A DNA stretch of 64,000 nt from Rostratula benghalensis (GCA_013399305.1 VXAI01000095.1:1777691-1841690), one strand, 5' to 3'. Counted from the stretch's first letter, positions 43,301 through 58,300 are shown. Notes: a model not told the origin generated them from the letters alone. A program made the numbers and translations.

Positions 43301-46300
43301 GGGCTGCTGTGACAACCCCTGGAGATTGCGTCGGGTGCTCTTAACGTGGGGTGGGCTTTCTGGGAGCAGACAAGCACAGTGCAAATTCACACTTTTCAGA
43401 TGATCCCAAGGCTGTGCTGAAGCAGATTTGCTGAAACCCAAAGGGGAACTGATGTCTGTGAAACCAGAGACAGTTTGTCAGCCACTGTCCATTGGATCTA
43501 CAAGAAGTAGATATTTTCCATGAGGAAAATGGATCGTTTCCATGCGTTCTGGCCAGTCTTTCTTCACCAGCAGACCAAATTATTTATCATATCATATGAC
43601 ACAAAGAGTGTTCATCTTCACATTTGAAGGCGCACTGCCCTCAGTGTACTGAAATCATGGACTTATTTTTTTCTGTAAATTTATCTCGTTTTAAAATGGA
43701 CACTTACTTTTACTCATGCTTTGAAACCATAATTTCTTAGAGCCACTAAACCCTTGCATGAATGAGTCGGAAAATTGTTTGTGACTCTTTTTATCCAGAG
43801 TCGGGGTTCAGAGGAGAATCTGAGAAACCAAAATAGCAGTAAGGCAAAGTCATGGTGCAGGGATGGCATTTTCTTTGTCACATCTTGTCTTTGTCATGCT
43901 GCCTGGTGGCACAGCTTTCCTGCTGTCACACAGTGAAAGGCTGAACCCTGAGGGCCACACTGCTGTGTCTTGGTGAAATTCCGAGAAGTGCTGACTACTC
44001 CTGAGATATCTCCTACTTACAGAGATTTTAAAGTAGTGTATCTGGAAAATGAGAAAGAATTTCTTTTGGTGGCTCATTTTCACCCCTTTGTGAAATACAA
44101 ACAAGCCAGGTTCATCACTCTTAAACCCCGGTGACTCCTTTTCAACCTGACTCTTTGTGAACAGGGAGCCAGCCATCAGTCACTGGGGGGTGGACGGTTG
44201 CCCTTCAGCTTACGTAGTAGGAGCATCTGTTCTCGGTGATTACAGGGCACAGCTACATGTGGAGGAGGAACCAGAAATGAAAGCAAATTGTTTTCAAGAT
44301 CGTTTCCACATTAAACACTAGAAAGAGAAATCCCAGCGTGCCGGTCCTGTGAAACAGTCAACTTCACAATTACTGGGGAAAGATTTGTAGCTTTTTTGAA
44401 AAAAACTCAACAGTTCGGCATGAAGGTAAGAGAGAAGTGAGCAACAGGATTGCTTGCAGAGGTGGTAGGTCTTTGTAGATCACATCTTGTAGAGACAGTA
44501 GGGAGCTCCTAGGTTTTGAGTTATGGTTAACGAGTTGACGTGGTTTTGTTCTTAGGCACTGATTTTCTCTTTCAAAGTTGTTTTTTATTTGACTTGTAGG
44601 TGAACGGAAAACCATTGTGTCCTGTACTCGAATTATTAACAAGACCATGACACTGGTGAATGATAGTGACTGCCAACGAGCGAATCGCCCCGAGCCCCAG
44701 GTCAGGAAATGTAACACACACCCCTGCCAGTCACGGTAAGGAGATAAAAAATAATAAAACCCAGTATCCTTTTCTTTCACAAATCGCCCATTTCCAAAGC
44801 CTCCATCTGGTGACCATGGTGAAAATGTCTAAAAGTGTTGGAACACAGTGTTAGTCATGGTAACCAGCTGTAATATTCATTTCCTTTTGTTGAGCAGGTC
44901 AGATTTTCATTACCTCTGAGTCCATTTAATTTGTGGCCAGTAAGGCCAGATTCCATGCAAGCTGGGATGGTGGATTTTTTTCCCCTTGGCTGCCTCCTGG
45001 GTGGCAGAGCAACTGCAGTATAAAGCTAAAGAAGAGTGCAGTCATTGCATAGCTAACTTTTTTTTTTTTTTTTTTTAAATCAACACAGATTAGGGTCTGA
45101 TTAATTGTCAGACAGTGCTACAAAAAACTTTACAAACAACCCACAACCTTTAAGTTCCTACAGCTGACCTGCTGTGTTCCATGCCTGGTTGGTGTTAGCG
45201 TAGTTCAGACCAGGAATCTGTCAGCAAGAAGTGTGTATGTATGGAAACATACCTGAATCTTGCTGAAGTCAAGAAATTATGATGAAACTTAGTTTAGATG
45301 CTTACCTCTGTAATTGTGCTTTTCTGCATCAATTGGAGTAATTAGAAATCTAATAGTAATAAGTTCTGAAAATAGTAGAATGTTCTCTGTTTCATTTGGC
45401 AAGCACCTTTAGCTGAATTAATTTTCATCTGCATGGTATAAAAAAAGACATTTCTGGCCAAAATGAAAAATTGCAGGAAGGCAAATCAATTTGTTCAGTT
45501 TGTTTGTGAACAAAAAAAAAGGTTCATTTTCTCTTTGCATTGTGGAATGCCATCCAGCATGATCCAGACAGGCTAGAGAGCAGTGCAGAGAAGAACCTAA
45601 TGAACTTCAGCAAGAGCAAGTGTAGATTCCTGCACCTGGGGAGGAAGAATTCCAGGCACCGGTATAGGTTAGGGGTGGACCTGCTGGAAAGCACTTCTGA
45701 GGAGAAGGCTCTGGGGGTCCTGGTAGACAGTAAACTGTCCCTGAGCCAGCAATGGGACCTTGTGGCCAAAAGGCCAATGGAATCCTGGGCTGCGTAGGGA
45801 AGAGAGTGTCCAGGAGGTGGAGGGAGGTCATTCTCCCCCTCTGCTCTGCACTGGTGAGGCCACAACTGGAATCCTGCATCCACTCCTGGGCTTCCCAGTT
45901 CAAGAGAGACAGGGAACTACTGGAGAAAATCCAGCTTAGGGCAACAAAAAGATGACTGAGAGATTGGAGCATCTCCCTGATGAGGAAAAGCTGAGAGAGA
46001 TTGGACTCTTTAGTCTGGAGAGGAGAAGGCTGAGGGTGGGCTGAAGGAGGATGGAGACGGACTCTTTTCAGTGGTTCCCAGTGACAGGACAAGGGGCAAC
46101 AGGCACAAGCTGGAACACAGGAAGTTTCATTCAAATATGAGAAAAAACTCCTTTAGGGTGAGGGTGACAGAGCCCAGGAACAGGCTGCCCAGGGAGGGTG
46201 TAGAGTCCCCTTCTGTGGAGACCTTCAAGCCCCACCTGGATGGTCCTGAGTGATGTGCTCTGGGCAACCCTGCTTCAGCAGAAGAGTTGGACTGGATGAT

Positions 46301-49300
46301 CTTTAGAGGTCCCTTCCAATTCTGACAGTTCCATGACTCTGTGAATAATGTGGACACTCCACCTTTGAGATTAGTATTTAGGATAAAGCTCAACAATATC
46401 TAAAAAAGCATATTCAAAAACAACATGTGCAGTTGCATCTTGTGTAATGAGACAAGCCAGGGAAATGTACCTACAAAGTTTATCCTGCTGGGCAGAAACA
46501 ATAGGGAAAATGAGAAACAACATGTTTCCTTCTAATTAGATCTGCACTTTAATCAAAGTGCCCTGAAGCAGGGAAATCCAGTGTCAGGTAATCCATCAAT
46601 AAGACCAGGCTGTTTCAGGTTTCATTTTCTGTCCACGCTGCCTGTTGTTGCTGCTGTACAGTCACAGCTGTGGCCATTCTGCTCTCGGGGGCACACAAAG
46701 GTATGTGAGATACCTCACGCTCTTCTAGGTGTGTGAGGGAAGCTAAATGACCAGTGACTTTAAGGAAACAACCGTCATTTCTGTGAGGATGTTTCCTAAA
46801 TTCAGTGGTGCTGGGATTTCTGTTATGTCATTCTCTAAGAAAGATGGAAACAAGGAGCATCTGCTCGAAATACATATTCGAGATTTTTTATGAAGCCATT
46901 AGGAAGAGACTGGAGTGAGCCCAGGTGGGTATTATGGAGGGGTTCCAGGTGGAACTTGCAAAGCTCTGGAAGAAGTAGGCAGCTTCTGTCTCTACTAGTT
47001 GAGAGTAACACAGGGAAGTCTTGGCCATCCAGTCTGTTAGACCCATAAGTGCTGCTTTCCATGATCCTGAGCCCCAGGTGAAGTCTCCTTTAGTTTCAGA
47101 CTTTCACAATGACATTGCTGCCTGTCCAGGGCAGTGACAGGGGGTGAGGTTCAATCCCATAAAACCTCCTGAGAACAGAATGCTCTCTGCCTGTATCCAG
47201 GCTGTGTTCTTTTCTGGATTCCGGTCCAGCCCTTAATGTTATTCTAAGATATCTCTTCTTCTGTATGGAGTTACCAGGCAATTTATAACCACAGTTTACC
47301 ACAGTGCTCCCCGGGAGTAATTAGCACTGGCACAGCGACACTCTCCTTGGTCCATGTTTTGTCAGAGCAATGACAGCAATCACCAAATGTTCTTAGTACC
47401 CGGAAAGGCCACAAAATCCTTGCTGATGATCTGATAGACCACACTCTCTCACTCCCTCCGTGTAGACCACACTTTCACACTTAACATGCTTTTGACTGGA
47501 AACATTTTCAGAAGCACATTCTCTGTGCCTCTGTAGAATTTAAATTTCCACTTGCGTTTGCCCACCCAGATATTAGAAATGCATGCTTAGCATATTCTCT
47601 GACCAAGAACATCTTAAAGAAACCATTCTCTTTCACCATGTCAATGCTTTTTTATGAGCCCTGAATTTGTTTTAGGGTTTCAAGTAAAATTATTGTAGCA
47701 TCTTGTTACAATAAGGTCCTTTCCCATTTCCACTCGGACCTAAGCCCTTTACCTGAGTGTAGGAGAAAGAACAATGCCTTCCTTTCTGTAGTAAACCTGC
47801 TCTGTGTTGTGAATTTTGATCTACATTTATACTTTTACTCAAAATTATAAAAGAATCACCTTACAGAGAATTTATCTGTAGGGAAGAGCCTCATGGCCAG
47901 CGCAGGACTGGGTCATAGGACACTCAGTCTCTGTTTCTCTTTTGGCTGGGTTGTGTGACTTTAATTCACTGTCCTGTGCTGTCCCTTTGTCCTCAATCCA
48001 TGTGTTACCTGAATTGCAAACTCTTTGGGATGGAGTGAGATCATTTTGTACAAACGGAGGAAGAGGAGGAGGCTATTGCTCTTGAGATTGTAATAAAAAT
48101 TAAAAAATAACAACCCATGTTATGTATATATAAAGTGATCTGGAAGAAAAAAGGGTATGATATTAATAACAGTGTCTTTATTCCAGCACGATCCCAAAGT
48201 GCTTTGCAAATTACATATCCCTTTGAACTTCAGCCACCTCTTGGGAGAGCCAAGTAATGTGGGGCAGGGGACAGTATTTTCATGAGGCCAAGGAGAAGAT
48301 TAGAGCTCTGCAACTGCAACCCAGCATCTGAACAAAACAAAGCAGGATTGAAAAAAGGATTGGATACGCTGGCATGTTTTAAAATTAAACGTCAGAGAAG
48401 TGAATTTTCTTAAGGGTTTTGTTGAAACTGGCAAAAATAAAAGAATCTTTCATTCTTTATTATTGTTACTCTTTCACCTTTTAAAAAAATTCCTCTTTTT
48501 CTTCCTATTTTATTTTTTATGTTCCTTGACCCTCTTTTTCCATTAAATTCTTTACAGCTTCCTTTCCTGTCCCAACTGCACCCTATTAGCACCTCTTTAT
48601 TCTAATCCTTTGCCTAGCTCTTTAGATATTTTTTACAAAACCTTGCTGTAACCAGATGGAATCTGGATTCTTGCATGCGGTGCGTATGGGTTGTTTCCAG
48701 CACACTGAACACCAACCCAAATATATAGGCAAACCCAGCACTCGTGTTGGCACAAGACTCAGAAATCACAGATCACATCAGCTGTTATTACTGAAAACAT
48801 AGGTCGGCCAGTGGCCACACACTTCAACATGCATGGTTGGGTCTATGAATATGAATCTGCTCCCCTCTAATGCAGGAAGAGAACCAAAAACACGTGAAAT
48901 TTCCCTACTTAGACTTGTAATGGCCTGTATGCAAACACTGTTAATTTTCCTCCTCTCTGCTGCAGTAGGTTTTAGTAGAGGTTGAGTTCTCTCAGGGACC
49001 TGCTGAATGTGATGTTCCTATATAGATGCATAGCAGCAGTATAAAAGCCAGAAATCCCTGCCTTCATCTACAGAAAACCATAGGAGACCTGAGCCTTTAT
49101 TTTTGTTGTTTAGGACTTGAGAGTATCTCCTGAGTCCCAGGGTTAGTTTTCTGCTACTACCAGCAGCGTGTCATAGACTCCTTTCTGATTTTGCTCCACA
49201 ATCTCCTTCCCTCACTGAAAGGCTCCTCTGTGACCTTGCTGTTCATGTGAATCAGGATCCTTTCTTTCCAGCCTTAATTATTTGTTGTCATGTTTCAGTC

Positions 49301-52300
49301 ATTTGTTCTTGCTGTCCTTTGCTAATGCAGTATTTTCCCTCCCTAGCTCTTTGCCTCGGGCTAAGTGCCATATGATACAGCAAACCAGTGTATCTCATCC
49401 TTCCATCATTTTGCTGGGCTAAATCCATTGCTTTTCTCAAACTTCTTATAGGACCAAAAACTGTGCATCGATTTTTCATTCCCTTGGTCTCCTTCTCTAT
49501 TGGTGCTCTAATTTATGGTATTTATATTCATAATTTGAGTGCACAGGTGAGCAGAATTCTATGGAGAAACGCAGTTTCTCTGTGTGTAGTCTTCATTGGC
49601 AGTAACTCTGGATACACGCTTTGCTTTTTTCATGGCTGCATTGTATTTGTGGCTTACAGTCATGCTAGATGTTCCCCTCCTCATTTGTTTCAACATATGA
49701 ATCCGACTTTAAAACAGAAATGTTTGTTATTAGTCCCTAAGCACCCAACCTTTCATTGTATGCTATTAATTTTCATCCTATCTCTGTTATTGCAGTACTT
49801 GAGGTCATTCAGCTTATCCTGTATGACATCCTAATCCTTCTTTGCATTGACAATGCTTTTAGATGATGCATTGTCAGAATTTTCCCGGATTTTTCTGCAG
49901 TTTTTTTCTTTCTGTGCCAAGGTCATTCATGAAAATACTAAATTAGATCAAATGCAAGACAAATCTTTCAGGAAGTCAACTAGTATCTAACCTAAGATCT
50001 GTCCATACCTGATGATCTTTTACAGCACTACGCCATGGCCAGCTCTTGCCTGCCATATGATTTCTGCATTGACATCCTTGTTTCCCAGCATATCACCAGT
50101 TTCTCCAACTTAGGTATTTCCAGTGCACCAAATAGATTAAATCTACCACATTTGCTCTGTCTGGCAAAGCAGCTATTTTAATCAAAGAACTACAGCCAGT
50201 GAGTTTTGCCTGGAGGAGATCTATGTTGCCTCCATTTACCACTATGTCCTTGATCATTGTCTCCTTCCAAATCTGCTCTAAAAACTGGCACACGGCTGAG
50301 CTCAGGTCTGTGGTTCCATGGATCACTTCTTTCTTCCTGTTCTTCTGTTCCCCTTTCACTTTTCCATCCGTGGCCTGGAATCCATGCCGTGCTCTGCAAG
50401 GGCTCACACACCACAGTGATGCCCACTGGGGAAAAAATCAAGCCAGTCCTAAGAGTCGGGTAAGGCCCCAACTGGCTCAGCAGCTTGCAGGCCAGCCCAA
50501 AAGGCTTGTGACCACTCAAAGCGTGGTCACTTCACAATCATGAAGGTTGATAGTGCCTATAGCTTTGATTCCTGGTCTGATTTAGGCTCATGATGCTTAT
50601 CTGTATGACTCTTGCTGTCTGAGAGTCCAGCTCATGCCTTGGACTCTGCCATTTACCTGTGACCATGCTCTCCTGAGCAGTCACGAAAGGGAAATCAGTC
50701 TGTCTCCCTCATTCTGGTCTGTTTGCATCATGTTTATTTGTGTTATCATCACGGGGAGATCAGGACCAGAACAGTTTTGAATTTATTTAGTGAGGGTAAG
50801 GTCTTGCAAATAGTAGAATTTAAGGGGGATCAGTATGGTGGAAAACTCCTGAAAAATGTTAGCAAATTACTTGCAGGGCTGTATGGAAATTGTACTGAAC
50901 TGGAGGGACGTATTGGGAGTGTCTGTGAACTGAAGGGACTGAGCTAGACGTTTAATGGTTCCAAATGGGTATGTTCTTTCATTAATGCAGTCAGACTCTG
51001 TTGGAACAAGTACAAATGTTTATCATCCATAAGGTTCAATGGCAAGGAGCTCAAAACCCTATCTGTGCCTTGTGCTAAGAAACATCTCCTTTGGTGTGTT
51101 TTGAATTTGGTTAGATGAAAAAAAAAAAAAAAAAAGAAAAGGAACAGCCATGGGGAGGGTTTCAAATCATTTTAGCCTGGAAATCTGGCATAAATAGCAA
51201 TGTTAGCACCCTCTGATCCAAGGAGGCACCACGTAAGAGCTCATTTTGAAGTACTTCCCAAAAGTGGAGTTGGGATCTCTAGAATCAGTTTGAGCTTAAT
51301 GAATTTGCCAGGACTGTGCTGGACACCGTGCAAGACGCGGTGGCTGCAGGCGCTGAGCGAGCGGGCAATGCTGCGCCCTGGTGGCAGCTCTTCAGGGAGA
51401 CCATCCCGGGCTGCAGGTCTCTGGCAGGTCTTGAAGGGGTAGAAGCCATATGCTTGTAGATCAGGAGGTCTGTGAGTCTTCTGGACAGCTTTGTGAGTGG
51501 GTCGCTGGTGTTCTGTTGTGGGGACGTCTGGTTATCACCATCCACTAGAAGGAGAGAAAATCACACGTATTCCAGGTTGTAGGCAGTTCGTCAAGCACAG
51601 CGACAGGCAGCAAGGAGGTAATTAGCTACTAGAAGACAAAAGGATACTTTCAAGCAAAACCAGCAACTCAATTCAATGAAGCAATTCCAGAAGATAAGTA
51701 AGAGGAGGCTTAGGAACAGTCAGAGAGTAGAATGAGGAGGTGTCCTTGGCTACTGCTAACTGCATTTACATCAGGTGAAATGCAAGATGACCTCCTAAGG
51801 CAGAAGTTAATTTGGCATTAGTTTTCACGTGGAGTCACAGGTTTCTTAGCTTCAGTGTGATCCTCAGGCTGGCTTACTTCAAAGGTTTTCCCATTATAAT
51901 GTTTTTACTCAACAACCTTATGGTTGGACATTTCCTTGTTTTAAAATGTTAAATGATCTGTGCTACTTTGGTTTGAGGTTCTTCAGGCCAAGTGCAGTCT
52001 TTAGCCACAAAGAAGGATTAGCAGGATAATCTAGCAAAATATTTAATCATGAAATTAATTAATCATGAAATTAACCTCTGAGGGGGCTGATACGCTGTGT
52101 CTTAGTGTAGTGAGGCAGCTGCCAGCAAGAAGGACACCTACTCACACAAACACCACACCAAGTCCTCCAAACCGCCCTGATCTGCTCAGTTTGGGGTGGG
52201 GGAGGAGGGAAAATATGAAGTTACCCATTTTAAAAAAAAAAACCTACTTCCCAAGTTGCATGTAAATTATAAAACAGTGTCCTGTGGTTGATCTTAAAAT

Positions 52301-55300
52301 TGGTGGGAAATGAAAAAAAATAAAACTGTCAAAATGATAATCACTAAAGAGAAAAAGAAACCTGTGTGAGTGAAAGTTGGCAAGTCTGTTAGCAGAATGA
52401 CTACTGTACTGGAAAATTACTGAGCACTGTTTATAAAGGCAATCAGACAGGAATGTTAGTCTTGGAGTCCGACTTTCGACATCAGCAGCTGTATTATTCT
52501 ACTAGATTCCTTGTAATTTATTTAAAAAAAACAACCCAAACCCCACCTCCTAGTGACAGGGTGTGGCACAACCTGTTCCCAAAAGTCAAGATTCACCTGA
52601 TTATTTTAACCTGGCAGAGATATGGCAGAGACTTTCAGCAGTGTGTAAAGAAAGAAAGATACAACAGCCGGGTGTGCGTATTTCATGGGAATCGGGAGTC
52701 CGTGTGTAAACAGTGTTCTCTTGCTTCTACACATCCAAGCGTGAATTTTGCTTGATAGCTGTAAGCAAAAAATATCTGACTGTCAATTCCATGCGCCTGA
52801 TTCTCAGAAATCTTTTCCAGTTCTCCTTGCTAAAATTATCCTGGCCCCTCTGCAAGTTGGTCTGAGTTTTGCCTAACGTTGGTGGAGCCACAGTTTCACC
52901 CAGGTGCCTCAGAAAACCAAGAACAATTTTGAAATGATTTTGCATCACAAACCGGTGCTAAAGACAACCGGTGGTAACTAGACATGTAGTTTGCTTCACC
53001 TGCATACATTTGTGGGATAAAGTACGCTAAACCAAAAAGGTATGCAGTACGATCTATGAGAAACAGAACCCTCAGATTACACTGCTTTAGATCAGTTTCT
53101 GTCAAAAGTGCTTTTTCAGACTAGCTATGTCTTATTTAGTAGCAAATTTCCTCTGATACTTTATTCAACAGTAGTACAGGCTCTTCACTAGTTGTAGTTA
53201 AGAGCCCATTCTAAAAAAAAAAACAGGTTTAATAAAACCAGAAAAATTAATGTTATTACAAATGTGTCTTTAGTCACATCCAAGCTATTATTGTGAAGGC
53301 AAGGAAATTATTTTAATGTAGGATTGAGGAGGCAAAGAAAGTAACACAATCCCTGTAGATGATGGGTGCATGTGTATGAGTACACCATGGGTATTTAGGT
53401 AGTGGAACAGAACCAACCTCCACGCACTGGTCTTCTGCAAGGCTCGAGACAGAAATAACCAGGAGAAATTCAATGGGCTGCAATGGTTACCCTAGAAGAT
53501 GTAACGGCTTTATGTTAGAAAAGGCTACAAATCTCTGAAAAGTGACCTCACATCTTTTGATTGCACTCCTCCACCCCATCCTTCAGCCTTGACCCATTTT
53601 ATCTTCATAGCATTTTTTCCCAAGTCCGTAGCTACAAGTCTTCATTTGTGGACATTCATCTCCCCTGGGTTTATGCCCATAGTGCTGTAGACCATTTTTT
53701 CCCCTAGAAAACGTGGGAGTCTTAGGCAAGTAGGTAGAGTGGATAATTCAAGGTTAATGACTAATCCAGACCATAGAAAGATCAAATGATGAACTGAACC
53801 TCTGAAAGATATTTCAAGTTTGCTCCAGGGGCCTGCCAGATGAGTGTTGCCAAAGAAGATTAGAAGAAGAACTCCCAATTCCTCAGCAGAAATACTGAGA
53901 GGTCAGAGGTTGAGGAAGGCTCAGAAGACAAAGATTTAAAACAGCCCTCTCAGATTGCGTGTGCTGCCCATCCCAGCTTTTTGAGGCTATAGAAAAAAAT
54001 ACACCCTTCTGGGCATTTTTTTAGCTGAAAAGACAGCAACTGAGTGGCTTAAAACATCTGTGCTTAAAAGCTCATCACTTTCTTCCTAAATCGTACCACC
54101 AGCAGGGATCAGCTAGCTCTTGAATCTTCTATAGAGGTAAGATTACAAAAAATAATACCATGGATAAAGCCACCCCTACAGTTGTGAGAAAGATGGGTGT
54201 GTTTGTCACATAAATCAGGATTTGTTGGAAAAATGAGAGGTTCTCCAGGGACTCCAGCCAAAGCACTCACATGAGCCAACAGAAGATGGGTTATAACCTG
54301 GGAGGGAAAGACTAAACTGAGCAGAACTGTGGTGTCAAGCAATCCCTACGATCAGTTTACAGGCTTAAAACAGAACTGGAAGCCATATGTTCTATACGAT
54401 ATACACAGGGCTTAGTGTACAAGAGTTAATTGGCTTAGTTAATAAGCTTGGGGTATTAAGTTAGAACACTGGAATTATTTTTTTTACATTGTCATAAGGA
54501 AAAAAAACATTTAAAAAACCCCAATAAAAGGCTCATTCTTAAACACATCCAGGTGTTTTCAAACAGTTTAATGACAGTGTAGGGAGTAAAACCTGTCTGT
54601 AGTGTAATTTAATAGCAGCCATAATGTGATACTGTTTGTGCATCACATTTTTCTTCCCTGTGTGTATATAACTTACAGATAGTAATTATGCTAATACCTC
54701 GCTGCACCTTATCAAAGGTGAAACTGGCAGGAATTTTCATGTTTAATCACTTCATCCATAAATCCCTTGTCTTTCCACTTGGGTTGGGAATTATGTTGTT
54801 GAGGCATAGGTACAGATTCTGTGTCTTACAGCTGCCTAGGAAGGGGGTCTTCAGAACTGCGGGGACAGATCAGGGCACTGCCAGTGTGGGACATAGGACT
54901 CACATTTACTTGTTTGCCAGGTCACTTCAACCAGTCATTGAACCTAGCAGAAACTTCACTGAGAGAACTGTTTTGTGGTCAAACTGATGATCCCCTACAC
55001 ACCTTTGAAGTACCCTACTTTACAGATATTATTATTATTATTATTATTATTANNNNNNNNNNNNNNNNNNNNTTAAAACATTTAATCTGTCACTTGTCTC
55101 TCGGGTGTGAAACTAAAGCTACTATAGCCTTTAATTTCTAAGTATTTTGATTCCATGTTAGCAGCAGTTGTCAGAAGTTGGAGAGGGTGGGCTGTGAGGT
55201 TCCAAAGATCCCTTACATTGTAGCCCCATCTTATTTTAACCATTGGGCTTGGATCGGGGATGGGTGTAATAGATGGGTACCTGAAGCTGGCCATACAAAC

Positions 55301-58300
55301 ACCGTTCTGACTAAAAATGCTGGAGATTGCATTTTCATCATGGGCACCACTTCATATTGATTCCCTGGGTTTTGGCTCGTGCCCTGTGCAATCATTCTCC
55401 TCATAATTATATTTTTTTCTGTGTCAATTCTCCGGCTGCACTCTGTGCTATCAGTGCTGGCACTAACTAGAGACCACCAAACAGGGTAGAAATGAGGTGA
55501 TTTCTCCCCTCCGCAAGAGCAACCAAAAAAAAAAGGAATTTTTCTTCCTGAAAGGAAAGTCAAACCTTTAGTTCTTAAGGCATCTTGGAAATAGTTGGCA
55601 TCCTGCATGCTGCCCATCCTAAATGCAGGCTCACAGACAGCCTATGCCAAGAATGTATTTTTCTCTTTCTCCTTTGTTTTCAGACCCTTTCCCTTTTTCT
55701 TTTGCCAGTAGCTGTAGATCACAGTGAGAGTACGGTGCTGAAGTGAATATTAGTTCAGTGGAACCTGTACAGAAACTGTTCTTGGTCCTGTGACTCAGAT
55801 TCAGCTCATAAAGCAAAGTCACTCCTTCCCCCTCCATGCCCTTGTTGAGCAATTCCTTCACCCACATAGATAACTTGCTCCACATTTGCCCTGACAGGGA
55901 GAGCCCAGCTGATATCAAGGGACCCTGGTATTAATTTTCATGAACACCAATTTCTGCACTTCAAGGCTGGTTTTGTCAGCCCTTCAGTCCCAGTATTCGA
56001 TTACCCAGCTGGCATTTTCCCATTCCATAAGCAAAATACCAAGCACTCAGCCACAGAGATGCACCAAAACTACAGTCTTAGAGAAACAGGTTTGGTGTCT
56101 TGCCAGCTGTTTTAGCCAACACAAATTCACAGATGTGTCAACTGCTTTAATGCACACAAGCGTTTGAGCGGGGCCTTGTTCCACAAAAGACAGGTGGCCA
56201 ATCTGCCCTATCCTGTCCTGATCAAACCAGCTGCCTTCTGCCTTCACTGTCAAGGCAGTCCTCAGAGCTGTCACACCATGCCATCCGTCAAAGCATTTGG
56301 CAAATGAATTCCAGACAATTGCACTGAGTGAAGATGTTCCTACAAATTGTGCTGAAATGACTTTTCCTCATTCAGGAACAGGAGGATGGGAAACACTTGT
56401 TTGATTTGTTAAGGAGAATTACACAGCAACTCCAAAAGAAATGTGGTTAATAAGCTGGTGTGTATGGTGCTCTGCCTGGACTGTGAGAGCCTGCAGCAAA
56501 ATGAAATGCTATTTCTGAGCACTTGGATTTGAGAGGTCTTACTTGAACCACTTATCACAACAGACAACCCAGGATTGGGAGACAAGTAAAAGATTCCTCG
56601 TATAAGGATACTAATCTAGATGATAGTCCTAAATAACAGGCTAGGAGATCAATTACCTGGGGAGAAAGGAATGATAGCCTTCCGGTGCACAGCACCTATG
56701 CAGTTATTGTTCCAGTCTCCCACTCCATCCAGGAATGTCTGTAATTACAGAGACCATGTTCCTCATTGACAGATTGCAGGAAGCATAAAGATCGATGCAG
56801 CTTGTCTTTAGGGAAAAAAAAAATAAATCGTCCCTCCTGCATACCTCCTCCTCCTTCAGATTCTTCTTACACTTTTTATTCACTGCCTTGTAGCCCAGCT
56901 CTAACCACAGTGGTGCTTCCCAAACTCGCTGGAGTCCGGAGGAGCCTTTCAGTTGGACTTACACTGTGCTGGGAGACAGCAGGGTGAGGTTGCCTCATTT
57001 CCCTTGTACGTCCACAGCCGGGTACTGCTCACAGCAGCAGTGCCTTCCCTGCTCCGGAGGAACCCAGACACCTCACAACATTGTGCTGGGTGTTTGCCAA
57101 AGAGCCCTTAAAGACACAGCAAAGCAAACAGCAGCAAAACAAAAAGGCCATGTATTTGTTCCCCACACACTTTGATCAAAGGGGAAGGAAATGGCAACTG
57201 AAATGTGCTTACAAAGGAAATGAATCCCAAAAGCTCAGAGGAGCGATGGGTGTAGGGAAATACCCCCTGACCCCCTCCAGACTGGGTTATGGCACATCCT
57301 TGTGAGCTATGGCAGCTTTGAAACAGCGTTGTAGGATCCTTTCTGTAGTGAAAATCTTGTCTTTTTTTAAGTACTTAAGCCATGGCAGTCAATGTTTTAT
57401 CTCACCAGATTTTTTACATTCCTTTTTTGCCTCTTTCCCAGGTGGGTGACTGGCCATTGGAGCCCTTGCTCTGCTACCTGTGAGAAAGGTGTCCAGCACC
57501 GGGAAGTGACTTGTGTTTACCAGCTGCAAAATGGGACCTACGTTAACACAAGAGACCTCTACTGCCTTGGCAACAAACCAACATCAGTACAAAGCTGTGA
57601 AGGACGGGACTGCCTTTCTATCTGGGAAGCATCAGAGTGGTCAAAGGTAGGAGCTTGACTGAAGAAAGGAGCCAGACGGCACACAGCTCTGGATACACTT
57701 TGCCTAATCCAGCTAAATGCTTGAAATTAAGAATGTTGTTGCAGTCAGTGTATGTACTGGGTGCCACTGGGTAGGACTGTCAGTCGCTGAGTTAATCAGT
57801 TTGAAACTGAGATTTGTATTCCATACCAGAGAAGTTATTAAGGCGTGTTTCAGATACCGTGCTACAGAAACTGTATCTTTCCATGTGAAATTGCTGACCA
57901 GCAAGGAAAAACATTTCAGTGACCCGAGGCCAGAAGTGTAGTAACCCACCAGGGTTTCTGGCTCCATTTAAGTGTAGTGTGAAACAAACACCAGATTTAT
58001 CAAGCATCTGCATGTTACAGAGAATGTACAATCTCTGGGCCTTATCCAGCCTTCTTTTGTGTAATTCCAGGAATATGGAAAAAGCTGGTTATACTTTGTA
58101 TAAAAGGTGATCTCCTTGTAGTTGCAGAGAGTTAAGAAATTATTCTCAGATATTACTTCAGATACAAATGATGTGTGGTCTAGACAGCCTGCGTTTGGTT
58201 TAGTGACAGAGTGAACAGGGAGTATGCCTACAGTTCACAATCAGCTGATACAGGGCAACTTTGTCTGTACCTTGTGAGTACCAGTCCTAATACGATGTCC

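Larger units (their letters stand above)
44736..57441 (+). other. ADAMTS17: ADAMTS17 intron, 12.7 kb
   Basis: This is the longest intron here, phase 2. It holds a 19-T run, a plus-strand CR1 fragment, an 18-A run, a small CpG-rich patch with a CTCF-like motif at 51373-51387, a 16-bp tandem duplication at 52044-52075, and the (ATT)n tract beside the N gap. Because of the gap, its true length is uncertain. Confidence 0.85.

Noticed and set aside
45607..46134. Minus-strand open frame of 175 codons, the longest in the window
   Set aside because: It is the antisense of the CR1 reverse-transcriptase remnant and has no domain of its own.
49388..49834. Plus-strand open frame of 148 codons with hydrophobic stretches
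   Set aside because: The hydrophobicity comes from T-rich DNA. There is no homology I recognise and no conserved motif.
50720..51135. Processed pseudogene ending in the A18 run
   Set aside because: No recognised transcript body, no AATAAA before the run and no visible target-site duplication.
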